This document shows, in pieces, positions 9,281 to 17,377 of a stretch of DNA of 64,000 nt (position 1 is the first letter of the stretch; every line of letters begins with the position of its first letter). The notes beneath the pieces are model-generated. The model was not told the DNA's origin, did no database searches, and saw only the letters and a program-made list of their open reading frames with translations. Origin of the DNA: Lachnospiraceae bacterium (lineage in GTDB: Bacteria; Bacillota; Clostridia; Lachnospirales; Lachnospiraceae). The translations under genes were made by a program, and so were the position numbers. The stretch is from positions 1 through 64,000 of the forward strand of contig JAILRH010000255.1 of assembly GCA_024698345.1 (NCBI GenBank), in the 5' to 3' direction.

Positions 9281-9312
9281 TTTAACGCGAGTATATGCTC
9301 GCGTTAAATTTT
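9281..9312 (+). terminator. rpsB-tsf intergenic hairpin
   Basis: Perfect 11-bp stem TTTAACGCGAG (9281-9291) with CTCGCGTTAAA (9298-9308), 6-nt loop and a short T run. It probably attenuates read-through from rpsB to tsf rather than fully stopping it, since no separate tsf promoter is obvious. Confidence 0.65.
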
Positions 9313-9351
9313 AAAAGAGAAAAGATATAGAATTTAGGAGGAATAATTACG

Positions 9352-10452
9352 ATGGATATTACAGCATCAATGGTAAAAGAGTTAAGAGAAATGACAGGTG
9401 CCGGCGTTATGGCTTGTAAGAAAGCTTTAGTAGAGACAGACGGTAACATGGATGAAGCTGTTGAAGTATTAAGAAAAAAAGGTGAAGCTACAGCAGTTAA
9501 GAAATCAGGAAGAATTGCCGCAGAAGGTATCGTTTACACAGTAGTAAAAGATGGTAAGGCAGCAATCGTTGAAGTTAACTCTGAGACTGACTTCGTTGCT
9601 AAGAACGAAAAATTCCAGTCATTCGTTGCAAATGTTGCAGAGCAGATTGTTGATTCTGAAGCTAACGACGTTGAGACATTAATGGCTGAGACATACAAAT
9701 TCGATTCATCAAAGACAGTTAAAGATGAATTAGTATCACAGATCGCAGTTATCGGTGAGAATATGAACGTTAGAAGATTTGAGAGACTCGTTTCTGACGG
9801 TGTTGTTGCATCATACATCCACGCTGGTGGAAAGATTGGTGTATTAGTAGAAGCTGATGCTCCAAAGACAGATGCAGTTGAAGCAGCTATCAAGACAGTT
9901 GCAATGCAGATTGCAGCTATGAATCCACAGTACGTTTCAAGAAATGATATTTCAGCAGACGAACTTGCAAAGATTAGAGAAATCACAATCGACAGCGCTT
10001 TAAACGAGCCTGAATCACTTCCAAAGCCAGTATTGACATCATTACTTGAGAAGGCAGTTGCAACAAACGTATGGAGCGCTGAAGACGTAGCTATCTACGA
10101 AGAGAAGAAGAGCAACTTAAACTACCTTTTCAACTTCCTTTCAAAAGAAGCAAAGGCAGCAGTTGTAGAAATCGCATTAGCACAGAAAGCAGAAATCTTA
10201 GAGAACAAGATCTTCAACGGATTAGTAGAAGGACGTATCTCAAAACAGTTAAAGGATATCTGTCTTTTAGATCAGACATATGTAATGGCAGCAGACGGAA
10301 AGCAGTCAGTAGCTAAGTACTTAGAAGAAGTTTCTAAGGAAGCTGGTGCTACAGTAGCACTCAAGAAATTCGTTCGTTTCGAAACAGGTGAAGGACTTGA
10401 GAAGAAAGTAGACGACTTCGCAGCAGAAGTTGCAGCTCAGGCAGGGATGTAA
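9352..10452 (+). CDS. tsf: Elongation factor Ts
   Basis: EF-Ts exchanges GDP for GTP on EF-Tu in the cytoplasm. The N-terminal UBA-like domain (MVKELREMTGAGVMACKKAL) and the TDFVAKNE core motif, which contacts the EF-Tu nucleotide site, are intact (about residues 1-55 and 78-85). The protein has 366 residues against roughly 290-310 in most bacteria. The extra length is around residues 215-285, between the EPESLPKPV segment and the C-terminal GRISKQLKDICLLDQ block, and is rich in Lys/Glu/Ala helices. ATG 9352 follows AGGAGG. In many Firmicutes pyrH and frr come next; here a duplicated terminator element follows instead, so the usual operon is broken or rearranged. Confidence 0.98.
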   Translation: MDITASMVKELREMTGAGVMACKKALVETDGNMDEAVEVLRKKGEATAVKKSGRIAAEGIVYTVVKDGKAAIVEVNSETDFVAKNEKFQSFVANVAEQIVDSEANDVETLMAETYKFDSSKTVKDELVSQIAVIGENMNVRRFERLVSDGVVASYIHAGGKIGVLVEADAPKTDAVEAAIKTVAMQIAAMNPQYVSRNDISADELAKIREITIDSALNEPESLPKPVLTSLLEKAVATNVWSAEDVAIYEEKKSNLNYLFNFLSKEAKAAVVEIALAQKAEILENKIFNGLVEGRISKQLKDICLLDQTYVMAADGKQSVAKYLEEVSKEAGATVALKKFVRFETGEGLEKKVDDFAAEVAAQAGM

Positions 10453-10460
10453 GCGTTTAG

Positions 10461-10560
10461 CACAAGCCACGCTCAACAATAAAAAAAGTTCCGATGCAAG
10501 TTTACTTGCAAGCGGAACTTTTTTAATTGTTGAATGCGGCGACGCACGTATACGAGCAAG
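10461..10560. repeat. Terminator-bearing direct repeat, copy 1
   Basis: About 100 bp, repeated almost exactly at 10652-10750. Centre: AAAAAAGTTCCG (to 10493) pairs with CGGAACTTTTTT (10513-10524), with an inner TGCAAG/CTTGCA stem and an outer TCAACAAT/ATTGTTGA stem. This gives a long hairpin with A and T tracts on both sides, able to stop transcription from tsf and from the convergent gene. Confidence 0.9.
10481..10524. terminator. Bidirectional terminator in copy 1
   Basis: A run, GTTCCG stem and CGGAAC with T run, with a nested TGCAAG/CTTGCA stem. Ends the tsf transcript. Confidence 0.85.
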
Positions 10561-10651
10561 AAGCGGAGCGAATTGCGAGTAAGTGTGGGTTGAGCAAACG
10601 CTTACATTTGTCGATGCGGTAGCGATATGTAAAAATCGCGTTAGCAAGCGT

Positions 10652-10750
10652 CACAAGCCACGCTCAACAATAAAAAAGTTCCGATGCAAGTTTACTTGCA
10701 AACGGAACTTTTTTAATTGTTGAATGCGGCGACGCACGTATACGAGCAAG
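10652..10750. repeat. Terminator-bearing direct repeat, copy 2
   Basis: Second copy of the element at 10461-10560. It keeps the whole hairpin; one A fewer in the first A run and one G-to-A change next to the stem are the only differences I see. Its end is 7 bp from the stop codon of the - strand gene at 10758. Confidence 0.9.
10672..10714. terminator. Bidirectional terminator in copy 2
   Basis: Same hairpin as copy 1. Lies closest to the convergent membrane protein gene and probably ends its transcript on the - strand. Confidence 0.85.
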
Positions 10751-10757
10751 AAAAATA

Positions 10758-11564
10758 TTATTTCTCGCTCACATCTGTCTTAATAAATAAATTGAAACTA
10801 AACATAAGTAATAAACCAATAATTGAAATAACAAGTAATGATTTCGTGCTAAACATATCATACATCTCAGTTCTGTCTCCACGTGCAAAGAATCTTGTTA
10901 GAGGTGTATCACGGTAAAATCTTGCCGTCTCAAAAAGGTATTCATCATTTACTATAGTATATAATGTCACATTATGCATAAAATAGCGGTTAAAGAGATT
11001 CTTTTTAATGTCAGAAATGTCGACCTGAAACTCGTTGGCAGTATCCGTTGGTTCTAACACAGAATTAATCTCGAAAGATTTATTATCGAAAGTATTATCA
11101 TCAGGGACGGAAACAATTTTCAAACTGTTAATATTTTTTAGTGAATTATCAATACCGTCATCTTCAAACTGAATAATAATGTGTTTGGTGTACTGATCAA
11201 CATGACAGTAATCAATTCCAAGTGGATTGTTCTCCTCTGTCTTGCATTCAAAATACACACGAGCTGCCTTCTCGTATTCTTTATTGTCAATGCGAGTTGC
11301 ATAAAAATTCAGCGTTATTATATAGAGAGCACATAGTGTTAGGACTATAATAATTGTAGCTTTTTTTATTTTTGAAAAGAAATGAATTAAGATTTGCGAT
11401 ATAATAATTAGTGTCAAAAAAATAAGTGGAATGTGTATTGCACGAAGTATTATTCCATGGTTATAAATAACTTCATAATATGGAATTTTGAAAAGAGCTG
11501 AGAAAGAGTAGAAACTTAATATCACTCCAAAAATTATTGATAATATTTTGCTGAGTTTGTTCAT
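10758..11564 (-). CDS. Four-helix membrane protein of unknown function
   Basis: Unrecognised. The start is placed at the ATG whose first base is 11564, because AAAGGA lies about 8 nt ahead; an in-frame GTG 18 nt upstream overlaps that site. The 268-residue product has a hydrophobic N-terminal helix, two more around residues 40-60 and 65-90, a soluble stretch of ~125 residues (EYEKAARVYFECKTEENNPL onward) that is probably extracytoplasmic, and a last helix (LLVISIIGLLLMFSFNLFI) with a short charged tail. The soluble part has two Cys (YFECK and DYCH) that could pair. It faces tsf across two bidirectional terminators and is divergent from the small gene at 11611. No family assigned. Confidence 0.75.
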   Translation of the reverse strand: MNKLSKILSIIFGVILSFYSFSALFKIPYYEVIYNHGIILRAIHIPLIFLTLIIISQILIHFFSKIKKATIIIVLTLCALYIITLNFYATRIDNKEYEKAARVYFECKTEENNPLGIDYCHVDQYTKHIIIQFEDDGIDNSLKNINSLKIVSVPDDNTFDNKSFEINSVLEPTDTANEFQVDISDIKKNLFNRYFMHNVTLYTIVNDEYLFETARFYRDTPLTRFFARGDRTEMYDMFSTKSLLVISIIGLLLMFSFNLFIKTDVSEK

Positions 11565-11610
11565 TATTATTTTTCCTTTCACATAATTGATTCATACACT
11601 AGCATAACAC

Positions 11611-11958
11611 ATGACATCTCATAAGAGAATAGATAAGAAAAAATGCAGAGCATGTTTTCAGTATATTATTACAAACATGTACTTGTCTGCAAATGAACAG
11701 GAAAGAAACCTTATCGACAAGAGATTAATGGAAGAAATGGATCTAAAGCAGTATGATGAACTTAGCGGTTATCCGGAGAGAAAAGTAGTACCTGTTTGGC
11801 TGGACGAATATTTTCATAGCAGAGTTGTTGTGGATGAAGTTGAAGGTACAGTGCATGCAGGTACCAACTCAGATTTGGATAGCTTGTCATATGGCAGTGA
11901 TAAAGCAGAATTCTATATTAAGCAGATTAATCAACTGTTGCCACACAGGGATAAATAA
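11611..11958 (+). CDS. Small hypothetical protein
   Basis: A 115-residue soluble protein with no recognised family. It opens TSHKRIDKKKCRACFQYIITNMYLS, containing a CRAC pair, and has an amphipathic helix EQERNLIDKRLMEEMDL. ATG 11611 has no clear ribosome binding site, so the true start could be an internal one or the message could be leaderless. It lies between a divergent membrane protein gene and a larger unknown gene that starts 78 nt after its stop. The reading frame is long for such A+T-rich DNA and codon use resembles its neighbours, so I think it is real. Confidence 0.5.
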   Translation: MTSHKRIDKKKCRACFQYIITNMYLSANEQERNLIDKRLMEEMDLKQYDELSGYPERKVVPVWLDEYFHSRVVVDEVEGTVHAGTNSDLDSLSYGSDKAEFYIKQINQLLPHRDK

Positions 11959-12036
11959 TAATTAAAAAGAAAAAATCATGAAGAAAACAATAAGCACAAA
12001 TAACAATCCAAAATAAAACATAAAAAGGAGTCGAGT

Positions 12037-13578
12037 ATGAAATTTTACAATACAAGAGACATAGAAAGAAAAGTTTATAATAATCCGATACTAGATGAAA
12101 AGGACTATCCACCTCCTTTGTCTAAGGAGGAACGTGAGTTTCAGCGTCTTGAGGTTATTCCTACAAAACTTAATGAAGATACTGCAGTTTGCAACGCATA
12201 TGTCAGAAAGGATGCTGAGAGTTGGTTTATTGACGCATATTTCTTCTATAACTTCAGCGATATGTTGATGGAAGAGCGATTTGTCATTAAACCGGGATAT
12301 CAGATGCCTGATTTTCGTGAACATAAGTTTTTGAAACTCATTGACAAATCTTCTGTATGGTTTAATTCGGCTGTAATAGGAGAGTTTGAAACTGAGCTTG
12401 AGAAGGTAGCACCGGAATTAAATATAAAGCATTATTTCAATCTTTCAACGGCTTTGTTCCATACATATTTCGCATCTTTTAGAAGCGGAGTCAGAGAACT
12501 TCTCGTAAAAGCAGGTCTCTCATATATAGCGTTAAATCTCCGTTATATGACCGGTTGGAATATGATGGCACAAAATATTGAAGAGGCATTTGGAATGTCT
12601 GTAACACTTCTTAGAAAGTTTAATTACAGAGTTGAAAGCGAAAAAGATTGTGTAATAGCTACTGCAGATGACAGACAGTTGATTGCCATGTTATACAGAT
12701 ATTATCATTCTCTTTTGAATGATATCGAAACACTTAATGAATTGCAGATTCTGTACTTGAAAGATTGCTTAGAAAATGATGAAACTGTTGAAAAGAGAAT
12801 GCTGAGATTTCTCGGCGAACTGGATACGCATCTGATGTATGATCGTTATATTGAAGACGATTATGTAAAATATGAGAAGTGTTATTATGCTGAGGCATTC
12901 GGAGAGGAATATTGTGAGAATATATGCAGATACGATGATTCTTGTGATTTTGATTCCTGCGAAGGTGCTTATATCAAACGTAGCAAATCTCATGATGTTT
13001 CCGTTGAAGGTCATTATAGGAATGAAGAGGCTATTATTTTAGATTTTGATGCACAGAGTATTTATACTGTTGTAAAAGATTACTATGCATTGTGTGATGA
13101 ACTGGAGTGGGCATATAAATTACTTCCAAAGACTCCAAATACGGCAAGATATATCAATAGCAATTTCAACAGTTTTTATGAATTGTATTTCTTCCTTCAA
13201 AAATACATGGAAAATGAGGATGAAATGGAACAAAAAATGAGAAAATATTATAATGATAAATCGAGATTCATCTATGATGATGGAAAATTTGGAGTCTTTG
13301 TTCCGCATTCAATTAAAGGTCTTCTCAATTTGTATAAAAAAACTGATTTTCTTCTGTTTTACGGTATAAGAGATTTTATACATGACACAGTTGAGGGAAG
13401 AAGGACTGAATTATATATGACGGACAAATCAAAAAAGTTCTTCATAAAAATGTTTGTAGTGGATAATTATCTTTATTGTCGGATAAATGGTAGCAATTAT
13501 ATAACTGATGAACAGCGAATTTTTATTAAGAAGTTTGCAATGGAAAAAGGGCTTGAAAGTGATGTGGCATATATATAA
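12037..13578 (+). CDS. Unrecognised 513-residue cytoplasmic protein
   Basis: ATG 12037 follows AAAAAGGAG. No signal peptide or membrane helix is visible. The protein is rich in Tyr, Phe, Asp and Glu and is predicted mostly helical. A cysteine-rich patch lies around residues 285-315, with CYY, YCENIC, SC and SC spaced within about 30 residues; it could bind a metal or an iron-sulfur cluster. The C-terminal ~130 residues contain alternating hydrophobic strands (FFIKMFVVDNYLYCRING). I cannot assign a family. A strong terminator follows, so it is a monocistronic unit or the second gene after 11611. Confidence 0.75.
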   Translation: MKFYNTRDIERKVYNNPILDEKDYPPPLSKEEREFQRLEVIPTKLNEDTAVCNAYVRKDAESWFIDAYFFYNFSDMLMEERFVIKPGYQMPDFREHKFLKLIDKSSVWFNSAVIGEFETELEKVAPELNIKHYFNLSTALFHTYFASFRSGVRELLVKAGLSYIALNLRYMTGWNMMAQNIEEAFGMSVTLLRKFNYRVESEKDCVIATADDRQLIAMLYRYYHSLLNDIETLNELQILYLKDCLENDETVEKRMLRFLGELDTHLMYDRYIEDDYVKYEKCYYAEAFGEEYCENICRYDDSCDFDSCEGAYIKRSKSHDVSVEGHYRNEEAIILDFDAQSIYTVVKDYYALCDELEWAYKLLPKTPNTARYINSNFNSFYELYFFLQKYMENEDEMEQKMRKYYNDKSRFIYDDGKFGVFVPHSIKGLLNLYKKTDFLLFYGIRDFIHDTVEGRRTELYMTDKSKKFFIKMFVVDNYLYCRINGSNYITDEQRIFIKKFAMEKGLESDVAYI

Positions 13579-13650
13579 TCCGGATCTTTATTTGCTAAAA
13601 CAAAATTTACTAGGTGTAATTTTGATACAGGGAAACTGGAATATTAGGCA

Positions 13651-13695
13651 ACACCCGGGCGCATGATTTTTGTTGTGTGCCCGGGTGTACTTTGT
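13651..13695 (+). terminator. G+C-rich terminator
   Basis: ACACCCGGGCGCA pairs with TGTGCCCGGGTGT (13676-13688) around a T-rich loop, followed by ACTTTGTC. Ends the gene at 12037. Confidence 0.75.
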
Positions 13696-13757
13696 CATAT
13701 AAGAAATAATATTCATATTCAAGCTGGCATTGCTGAAAGGCTGAATGATTACAAGAG

Positions 13758-13774
13758 TTTACCTTGAAGGTAAA
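13758..13774. promoter_or_regulatory. Palindromic operator 1
   Basis: TTTACCTTGAAGGTAAA, a 7-3-7 palindrome located just upstream of the -35 of the promoter for the XRE regulator at 13870. A second site with the same arms lies at 13814-13830. Confidence 0.7.
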
Positions 13775-13781
13775 TTTACTA

Positions 13782-13810
13782 TTGACTAATTTGCTCGAAA
13801 ATGTTATTGT
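13782..13810 (+). promoter_or_regulatory. Promoter of XRE/ImmA-IrrE gene
   Basis: TTGACT (13782-13787), 17-bp spacer, TATTGT (13805-13810). It lies exactly between the two TTTACCT/AGGTAAA palindromes, so binding at both would block RNA polymerase. This is the classic layout of a self-repressing HTH regulator. Confidence 0.6.
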
Positions 13811-13813
13811 TGA

Positions 13814-13830
13814 TTTACCTGATAGGTAAA
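13814..13830. promoter_or_regulatory. Palindromic operator 2
   Basis: TTTACCTGATAGGTAAA, with the same 7-bp arms as operator 1. It begins 4 bp after the -10 and covers the expected transcription start. Centre-to-centre distance between the two operators is 56 bp. Confidence 0.7.
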
Positions 13831-13869
13831 TTTGTTGTAGGGGCTAAGATTTGGAAATAACATACTACT

Positions 13870-14952
13870 ATGAGAAATACTATGAGAAATAATGTGACAA
13901 GTATAATTGCTACGCCGCCCGGTGCCACAATAAAAGAACAGCTTGTTGACAGAGGGATGAATCAAAAAGAATTCGCGGCAAGAATGGGAATGTCCGAGAA
14001 GCATATTAGCAAACTGATTAACGGAGAAGTGATTCTTACATATGAAACGTCAGTAAAGCTTGAAATAGTTCTTGGTGTTCCGGCACAGTTTTGGAATAAC
14101 CTTGAAGCGATTTACAGAGAAAAGTTAATAAAAATAGAATCTGATAAGAAGATGGATACGGATTTAGAAATAGCCAATAATATTCCTTACGCGGAGATGG
14201 CAAAGTTTGGATGGGTTTTGGATACAAGAAATCCTATCGAAAGAGTTCAACATCTCAGAAGGTATTTTGAAGTTGTTGAGTTATCTCTTCTTGGCAATAG
14301 GAAGATATCCGGAAAATCAGGGATGGTGTATGATATCTCCAAGAGAAGTGATTTGGCAAGATTGTCGTGGATTCAGGAAGCGAGAGTACTTGCGCGTGCG
14401 GTTGAAACGGAAGCAGTAGATACTAAGAAAGTAATTTCATTTATTCCTCAGATACGAAGAATGACAGTTATGGAATCGGAGGAGTTCTTGCCACTGATAA
14501 GTGAAAGGCTCGCAAAATGCGGAATAGCCTTGATTATTATTCAAAGTTTGAAAGGAGTTAGAATTCAGAGAACTTCATTTGCTGATGGAAATAAGATTGT
14601 ACTAGTGATGAATGCTGACAAAAATGATTCGGATATTTTTTGGCTAAATCTTTTTCATGAGATTGCGCATATTGCATTGGGACGTGTGGAAAACGTTAAT
14701 TGCCGAGAAGATAGGATTAATGAAGAAAAAAATGAAGATGATTGGGTTTATAATTCATTAATTGAGCATGAGGATTTTGAAAGATTTTGTGAATCAGGTG
14801 ACTATTCAGAACAGAGTGTTTTGAAGTTTGCAAATAATCAGGAAATTGCACCATCTATTATTGTAGGCATATTACAAAGAAAGAAAATAATAAGTGAAGC
14901 TTCATTGAATAACCTCAAAAAGAAATATGAGATAATCAAAGAACCGATATAA
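13870..14952 (+). CDS. HigA-like XRE regulator fused to ImmA/IrrE peptidase
   Basis: Residues ~15-75 are an XRE helix-turn-helix of the HigA type (ATIKEQLVDRGMNQKEFAARMGMSEKHISKLINGE, then VPAQFW). Residues 263-267 are HEIAH, the zinc-binding motif of the ImmA/IrrE metallopeptidase family, within NLFHEIAHIALGR. Proteins of this build control their own promoter, and ImmA-type peptidases can cleave a repressor in response to stress. Here DNA binding and peptidase are in one chain, suggesting self-regulated control. No HigB toxin gene is adjacent. ATG 13870 and ATG 13882 are both in frame; the nearest purine-rich site (AGGGG at 13839-13843) is rather far, so the start is uncertain. Two palindromes flank its promoter. 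Confidence 0.88.
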   Translation: MRNTMRNNVTSIIATPPGATIKEQLVDRGMNQKEFAARMGMSEKHISKLINGEVILTYETSVKLEIVLGVPAQFWNNLEAIYREKLIKIESDKKMDTDLEIANNIPYAEMAKFGWVLDTRNPIERVQHLRRYFEVVELSLLGNRKISGKSGMVYDISKRSDLARLSWIQEARVLARAVETEAVDTKKVISFIPQIRRMTVMESEEFLPLISERLAKCGIALIIIQSLKGVRIQRTSFADGNKIVLVMNADKNDSDIFWLNLFHEIAHIALGRVENVNCREDRINEEKNEDDWVYNSLIEHEDFERFCESGDYSEQSVLKFANNQEIAPSIIVGILQRKKIISEASLNNLKKKYEIIKEPI

Positions 14953-15043
14953 CAGTTGCGAGTGAGCGTTGAGGATATTATTAGTTTGTCCAAACAAAGT
15001 TGATTATCAAATCATTTGTTTATTACATGGTATAATAATAATC

Positions 15044-15072
15044 GGACACATGACATATGTCATGTGTCCTTT
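15044..15072. terminator. Perfect palindromic terminator
   Basis: A 13-bp arm (GGACACATGACAT) is followed directly by its exact complement, then TTTCTTA. Ends the XRE/peptidase transcript; the symmetry would also suit a protein-binding site. Confidence 0.6.
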
Positions 15073-15230
15073 CTTATTATGTGACAGATGACATCTACAG
15101 AATAATCCCCTATCCGGATAGAATTGAATTAATCCAAGAAACAAAAAACACAATACAAAAAAGCATAATGAAAAAAACAAAACAACAAAAAGACACAACA
15201 GAAAAAAATAAAAAAACACAATAGAAAAAA

Positions 15231-15274
15231 TCAAAGCATTACAACAGAAAAATCAAAGCATTACAACAGAAAAA
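15231..15274 (+). repeat. 22-bp tandem repeat in A-rich leader
   Basis: Two exact 22-bp copies beginning TCAAAGCATTACAACAG lie end to end, within a longer run of similar CAACA/AAAA sequence. Probably slippage-derived. Confidence 0.8.
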
Positions 15275-15344
15275 AACAAAGTATCATAACAAAGAAAAAA
15301 CAAAACAAAACAAAGGAAAAATAAATCTGAAAGGATGATGAGTT

Positions 15345-17264
15345 ATGGATAAGAAAAAATCAATTAATTCAAATTTACTGATGGGAATTGGAATATTCCT
15401 GATATTTATTGCAGGATGTGTATTTGTCACAAATGCATGGAATTACATGAGCGATTCGGAAAAACAAATCTGTCTGATGCTTACAATGGCAGGACTCTTT
15501 TATGGCTCGCAAAAAGTAAAAGCAAAGTTAAATATTACAGGTTCTGCACTGTATTATCTTGGAACAGCAACAGCAGGTTTTCTGGTGTATTCAGTTTTAA
15601 AGAACTCAGTATTTAACAATTTTGAATTTTGGGACAGAGTTACATGTGCGCTTTGTATAGGTGCAGTATTAATTGGTTACAAAATAGTAATTGATAGAAA
15701 TAAGTTTGATGTAATTCTTGAGTATGCTCTTGTAATGAGCATTTCAGTATCAACATGTGCACTTACAATATTTTATGGAGATTTCAACATAATGCTTACC
15801 ATGTGGGCAGCAGTGCTGATATTAATCAATTATATTTACAAGAATCATGAAAAATTTGGAATTGAAGGACTTTTATCGGTATTAACTGTTATCCAAAAGA
15901 TCCAAATCATAGCAATCCTTCTTGGAATTGTACACTTCTTATCAGATGTGATTCCGGACAATTCGATTGTATATTTCATTAAGGGAATTTTAGATGTGGT
16001 CGGAGCATCAATGAATACATTGGGTATTTCGGTATCCGGCGAAGTATCATTCATGGTTGTTCCATTTATGATTTTATCAATATTCACAGCTACAGAGCTT
16101 GAGTATAAAAGTGTAAATAACAAATTGCTTAAAGTATTAAACAGCACAAGTATTTGCTTGCTTATATACACAATGCTGTTTGATGTTAACAGATTCCTGT
16201 CAATTGACTCAGCGATTATTACAGTTGCAGCACTTGCAATTGCAGGAGTAGTTGGATTTTTCGTAAACAGAAAAGAATTAACAGTATTTGTACTTATATT
16301 ATCAATGTTAAATACATACAATATTATACTTGATATGAATTACTCAGCATATCAGTTCGCCCCATATGCAATCATTGCAGGAGTTTACATGCTTGGAATG
16401 TACTACAAAAATAAAAATAAGAAGTTGCTCAGATTTGCAATTTACCAGTTCATTCTCCAGGGAATGACAGCGATTATGATAATCGGAAAGTTAAATGCAC
16501 ATATTAACAACACAGAACTTATGATAATCAGTAAGATGTACGCTATTGCTACAATGACAATTCTCTGCCACGCATTATTAATCTGTGCATCATTTATTAA
16601 AGACAGAGAGGGAAGAAAGATTATCTATACAATGAGCTTGGCATTTGGAATATTTCTTGTAAACATGTTCCCGGGAGCAGTATTTACAATTCCTGCATAT
16701 TTTGGAATTGAGTACTTTGTAGCAACGATTGTGGGAGCGATTGTCATTCTCAGAGTAATTTGGTATGATGAAAAAAATACGATGAGAGTGGTACAGGATG
16801 TCGCATTATTTATATCATTGACAATTCTTTTGATACATAATCTGTCCGGCGAACAGCATTTGATTTGCGCATTAATTTACGCAGTATTTTATACAGCGAC
16901 ATTCCTTTACGGAGTAATCTCTTCAAGAAAAGTATGCTGGATTTCATCACTTTGCTATATGTTTATCCATTTCGTATACATTACAAGAGAGTTCTGGACA
17001 AGCGTTCCTTGGTGGGGTTACCTGTTGGGAGTAGGAATCCTATTCGTATTGATTGCAGTGTTCCTCGAGAAGAAAGAAACAGAATTTGTAAACGCTAATG
17101 ATGTAGTTGCTGCAACTGCCGATGGCAAAGGGGTTACAGTAGTTCCATCCGCTGCTATGGCAAAAAATGTTCCGGCAGGTTCCATGTCAAGTGAAGTAGT
17201 AACAAGTGCTTCTGATGACATAGAAGAAGCAGATGTGAAAATGAATAATAATAGTGAAGAGTAG
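15345..17264 (+). CDS. Polytopic membrane protein, DUF2157/SCO7613-like
   Basis: A 639-residue protein with about 16 to 18 hydrophobic helices spread evenly from residue 11 to ~580, then a ~60-residue soluble Ala/Val/Ser/Glu-rich C-terminal tail in the cytoplasm or outside. The opening (LLMGIGIFLIFIAGCVFVTNAWNYMSDSEKQICLMLTMAGLFYGSQ) resembles DUF2157-type and SCO7613 C-terminal domain membrane proteins, in which the first helix is followed by a W....S...K helix-loop. Function is unknown for those families. ATG 15345 follows AAGGATGATGAG. The two-component system begins 114 nt later with no terminator between them. Confidence 0.65.
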   Translation: MDKKKSINSNLLMGIGIFLIFIAGCVFVTNAWNYMSDSEKQICLMLTMAGLFYGSQKVKAKLNITGSALYYLGTATAGFLVYSVLKNSVFNNFEFWDRVTCALCIGAVLIGYKIVIDRNKFDVILEYALVMSISVSTCALTIFYGDFNIMLTMWAAVLILINYIYKNHEKFGIEGLLSVLTVIQKIQIIAILLGIVHFLSDVIPDNSIVYFIKGILDVVGASMNTLGISVSGEVSFMVVPFMILSIFTATELEYKSVNNKLLKVLNSTSICLLIYTMLFDVNRFLSIDSAIITVAALAIAGVVGFFVNRKELTVFVLILSMLNTYNIILDMNYSAYQFAPYAIIAGVYMLGMYYKNKNKKLLRFAIYQFILQGMTAIMIIGKLNAHINNTELMIISKMYAIATMTILCHALLICASFIKDREGRKIIYTMSLAFGIFLVNMFPGAVFTIPAYFGIEYFVATIVGAIVILRVIWYDEKNTMRVVQDVALFISLTILLIHNLSGEQHLICALIYAVFYTATFLYGVISSRKVCWISSLCYMFIHFVYITREFWTSVPWWGYLLGVGILFVLIAVFLEKKETEFVNANDVVAATADGKGVTVVPSAAMAKNVPAGSMSSEVVTSASDDIEEADVKMNNNSEE

Positions 17265-17377
17265 GTTGGGTATGAAGAACAAAAGTCTTAAAACAAGTAT
17301 GTCAGAAAACAAATATGCTAAGTTGATAGGCTTAATGAATTAATAATGAATTTTAGATTATAATAGAGGTTGGAATT

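Larger units (their letters stand above)
10453..10757. other. Intergenic region with duplicated terminator element
   Basis: No gene. Most of it is two direct copies of a ~100-bp element (10461-10560 and 10652-10750) that differ by one base and one indel. An inverted pair, TGTAAGCGTTT at 10449-10459 and AAACGCTTACA at 10597-10607, flanks the first copy. The element has higher G+C than its surroundings and ends close to the stop codon of the convergent gene. Confidence 0.8.
14953..15344. other. Terminator and A-rich leader region
   Basis: No gene. First comes a perfect 26-bp palindromic hairpin (15044-15069). Then, from about 15120 to 15340, the + strand is very rich in A with scattered C and almost no T, including a 22-bp tandem repeat. 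Transcribed, it would be an unstructured leader for the membrane protein at 15345. I see no clear promoter. Confidence 0.6.

Noticed and set aside
10449..10463. cre-like site after tsf
   Set aside because: TGTAAGCGTTT starts well, but the second half lacks the required C and it lies inside the duplicated terminator element.
13870..14952. Complete HigBA toxin-antitoxin pair
   Set aside because: No small toxin gene lies before or after; only the HigA-like part, fused to a peptidase, is present.
15227..15275. Short CRISPR-like array in the A-rich leader
   Set aside because: Two adjacent copies of a 22-mer with no spacer between them and no cas genes. It is a simple tandem repeat.
17272..17343. 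23-codon open frame before the histidine kinase
   Set aside because: The ribosome binding site is poor and the sequence is featureless; open frames of this size are common by chance.
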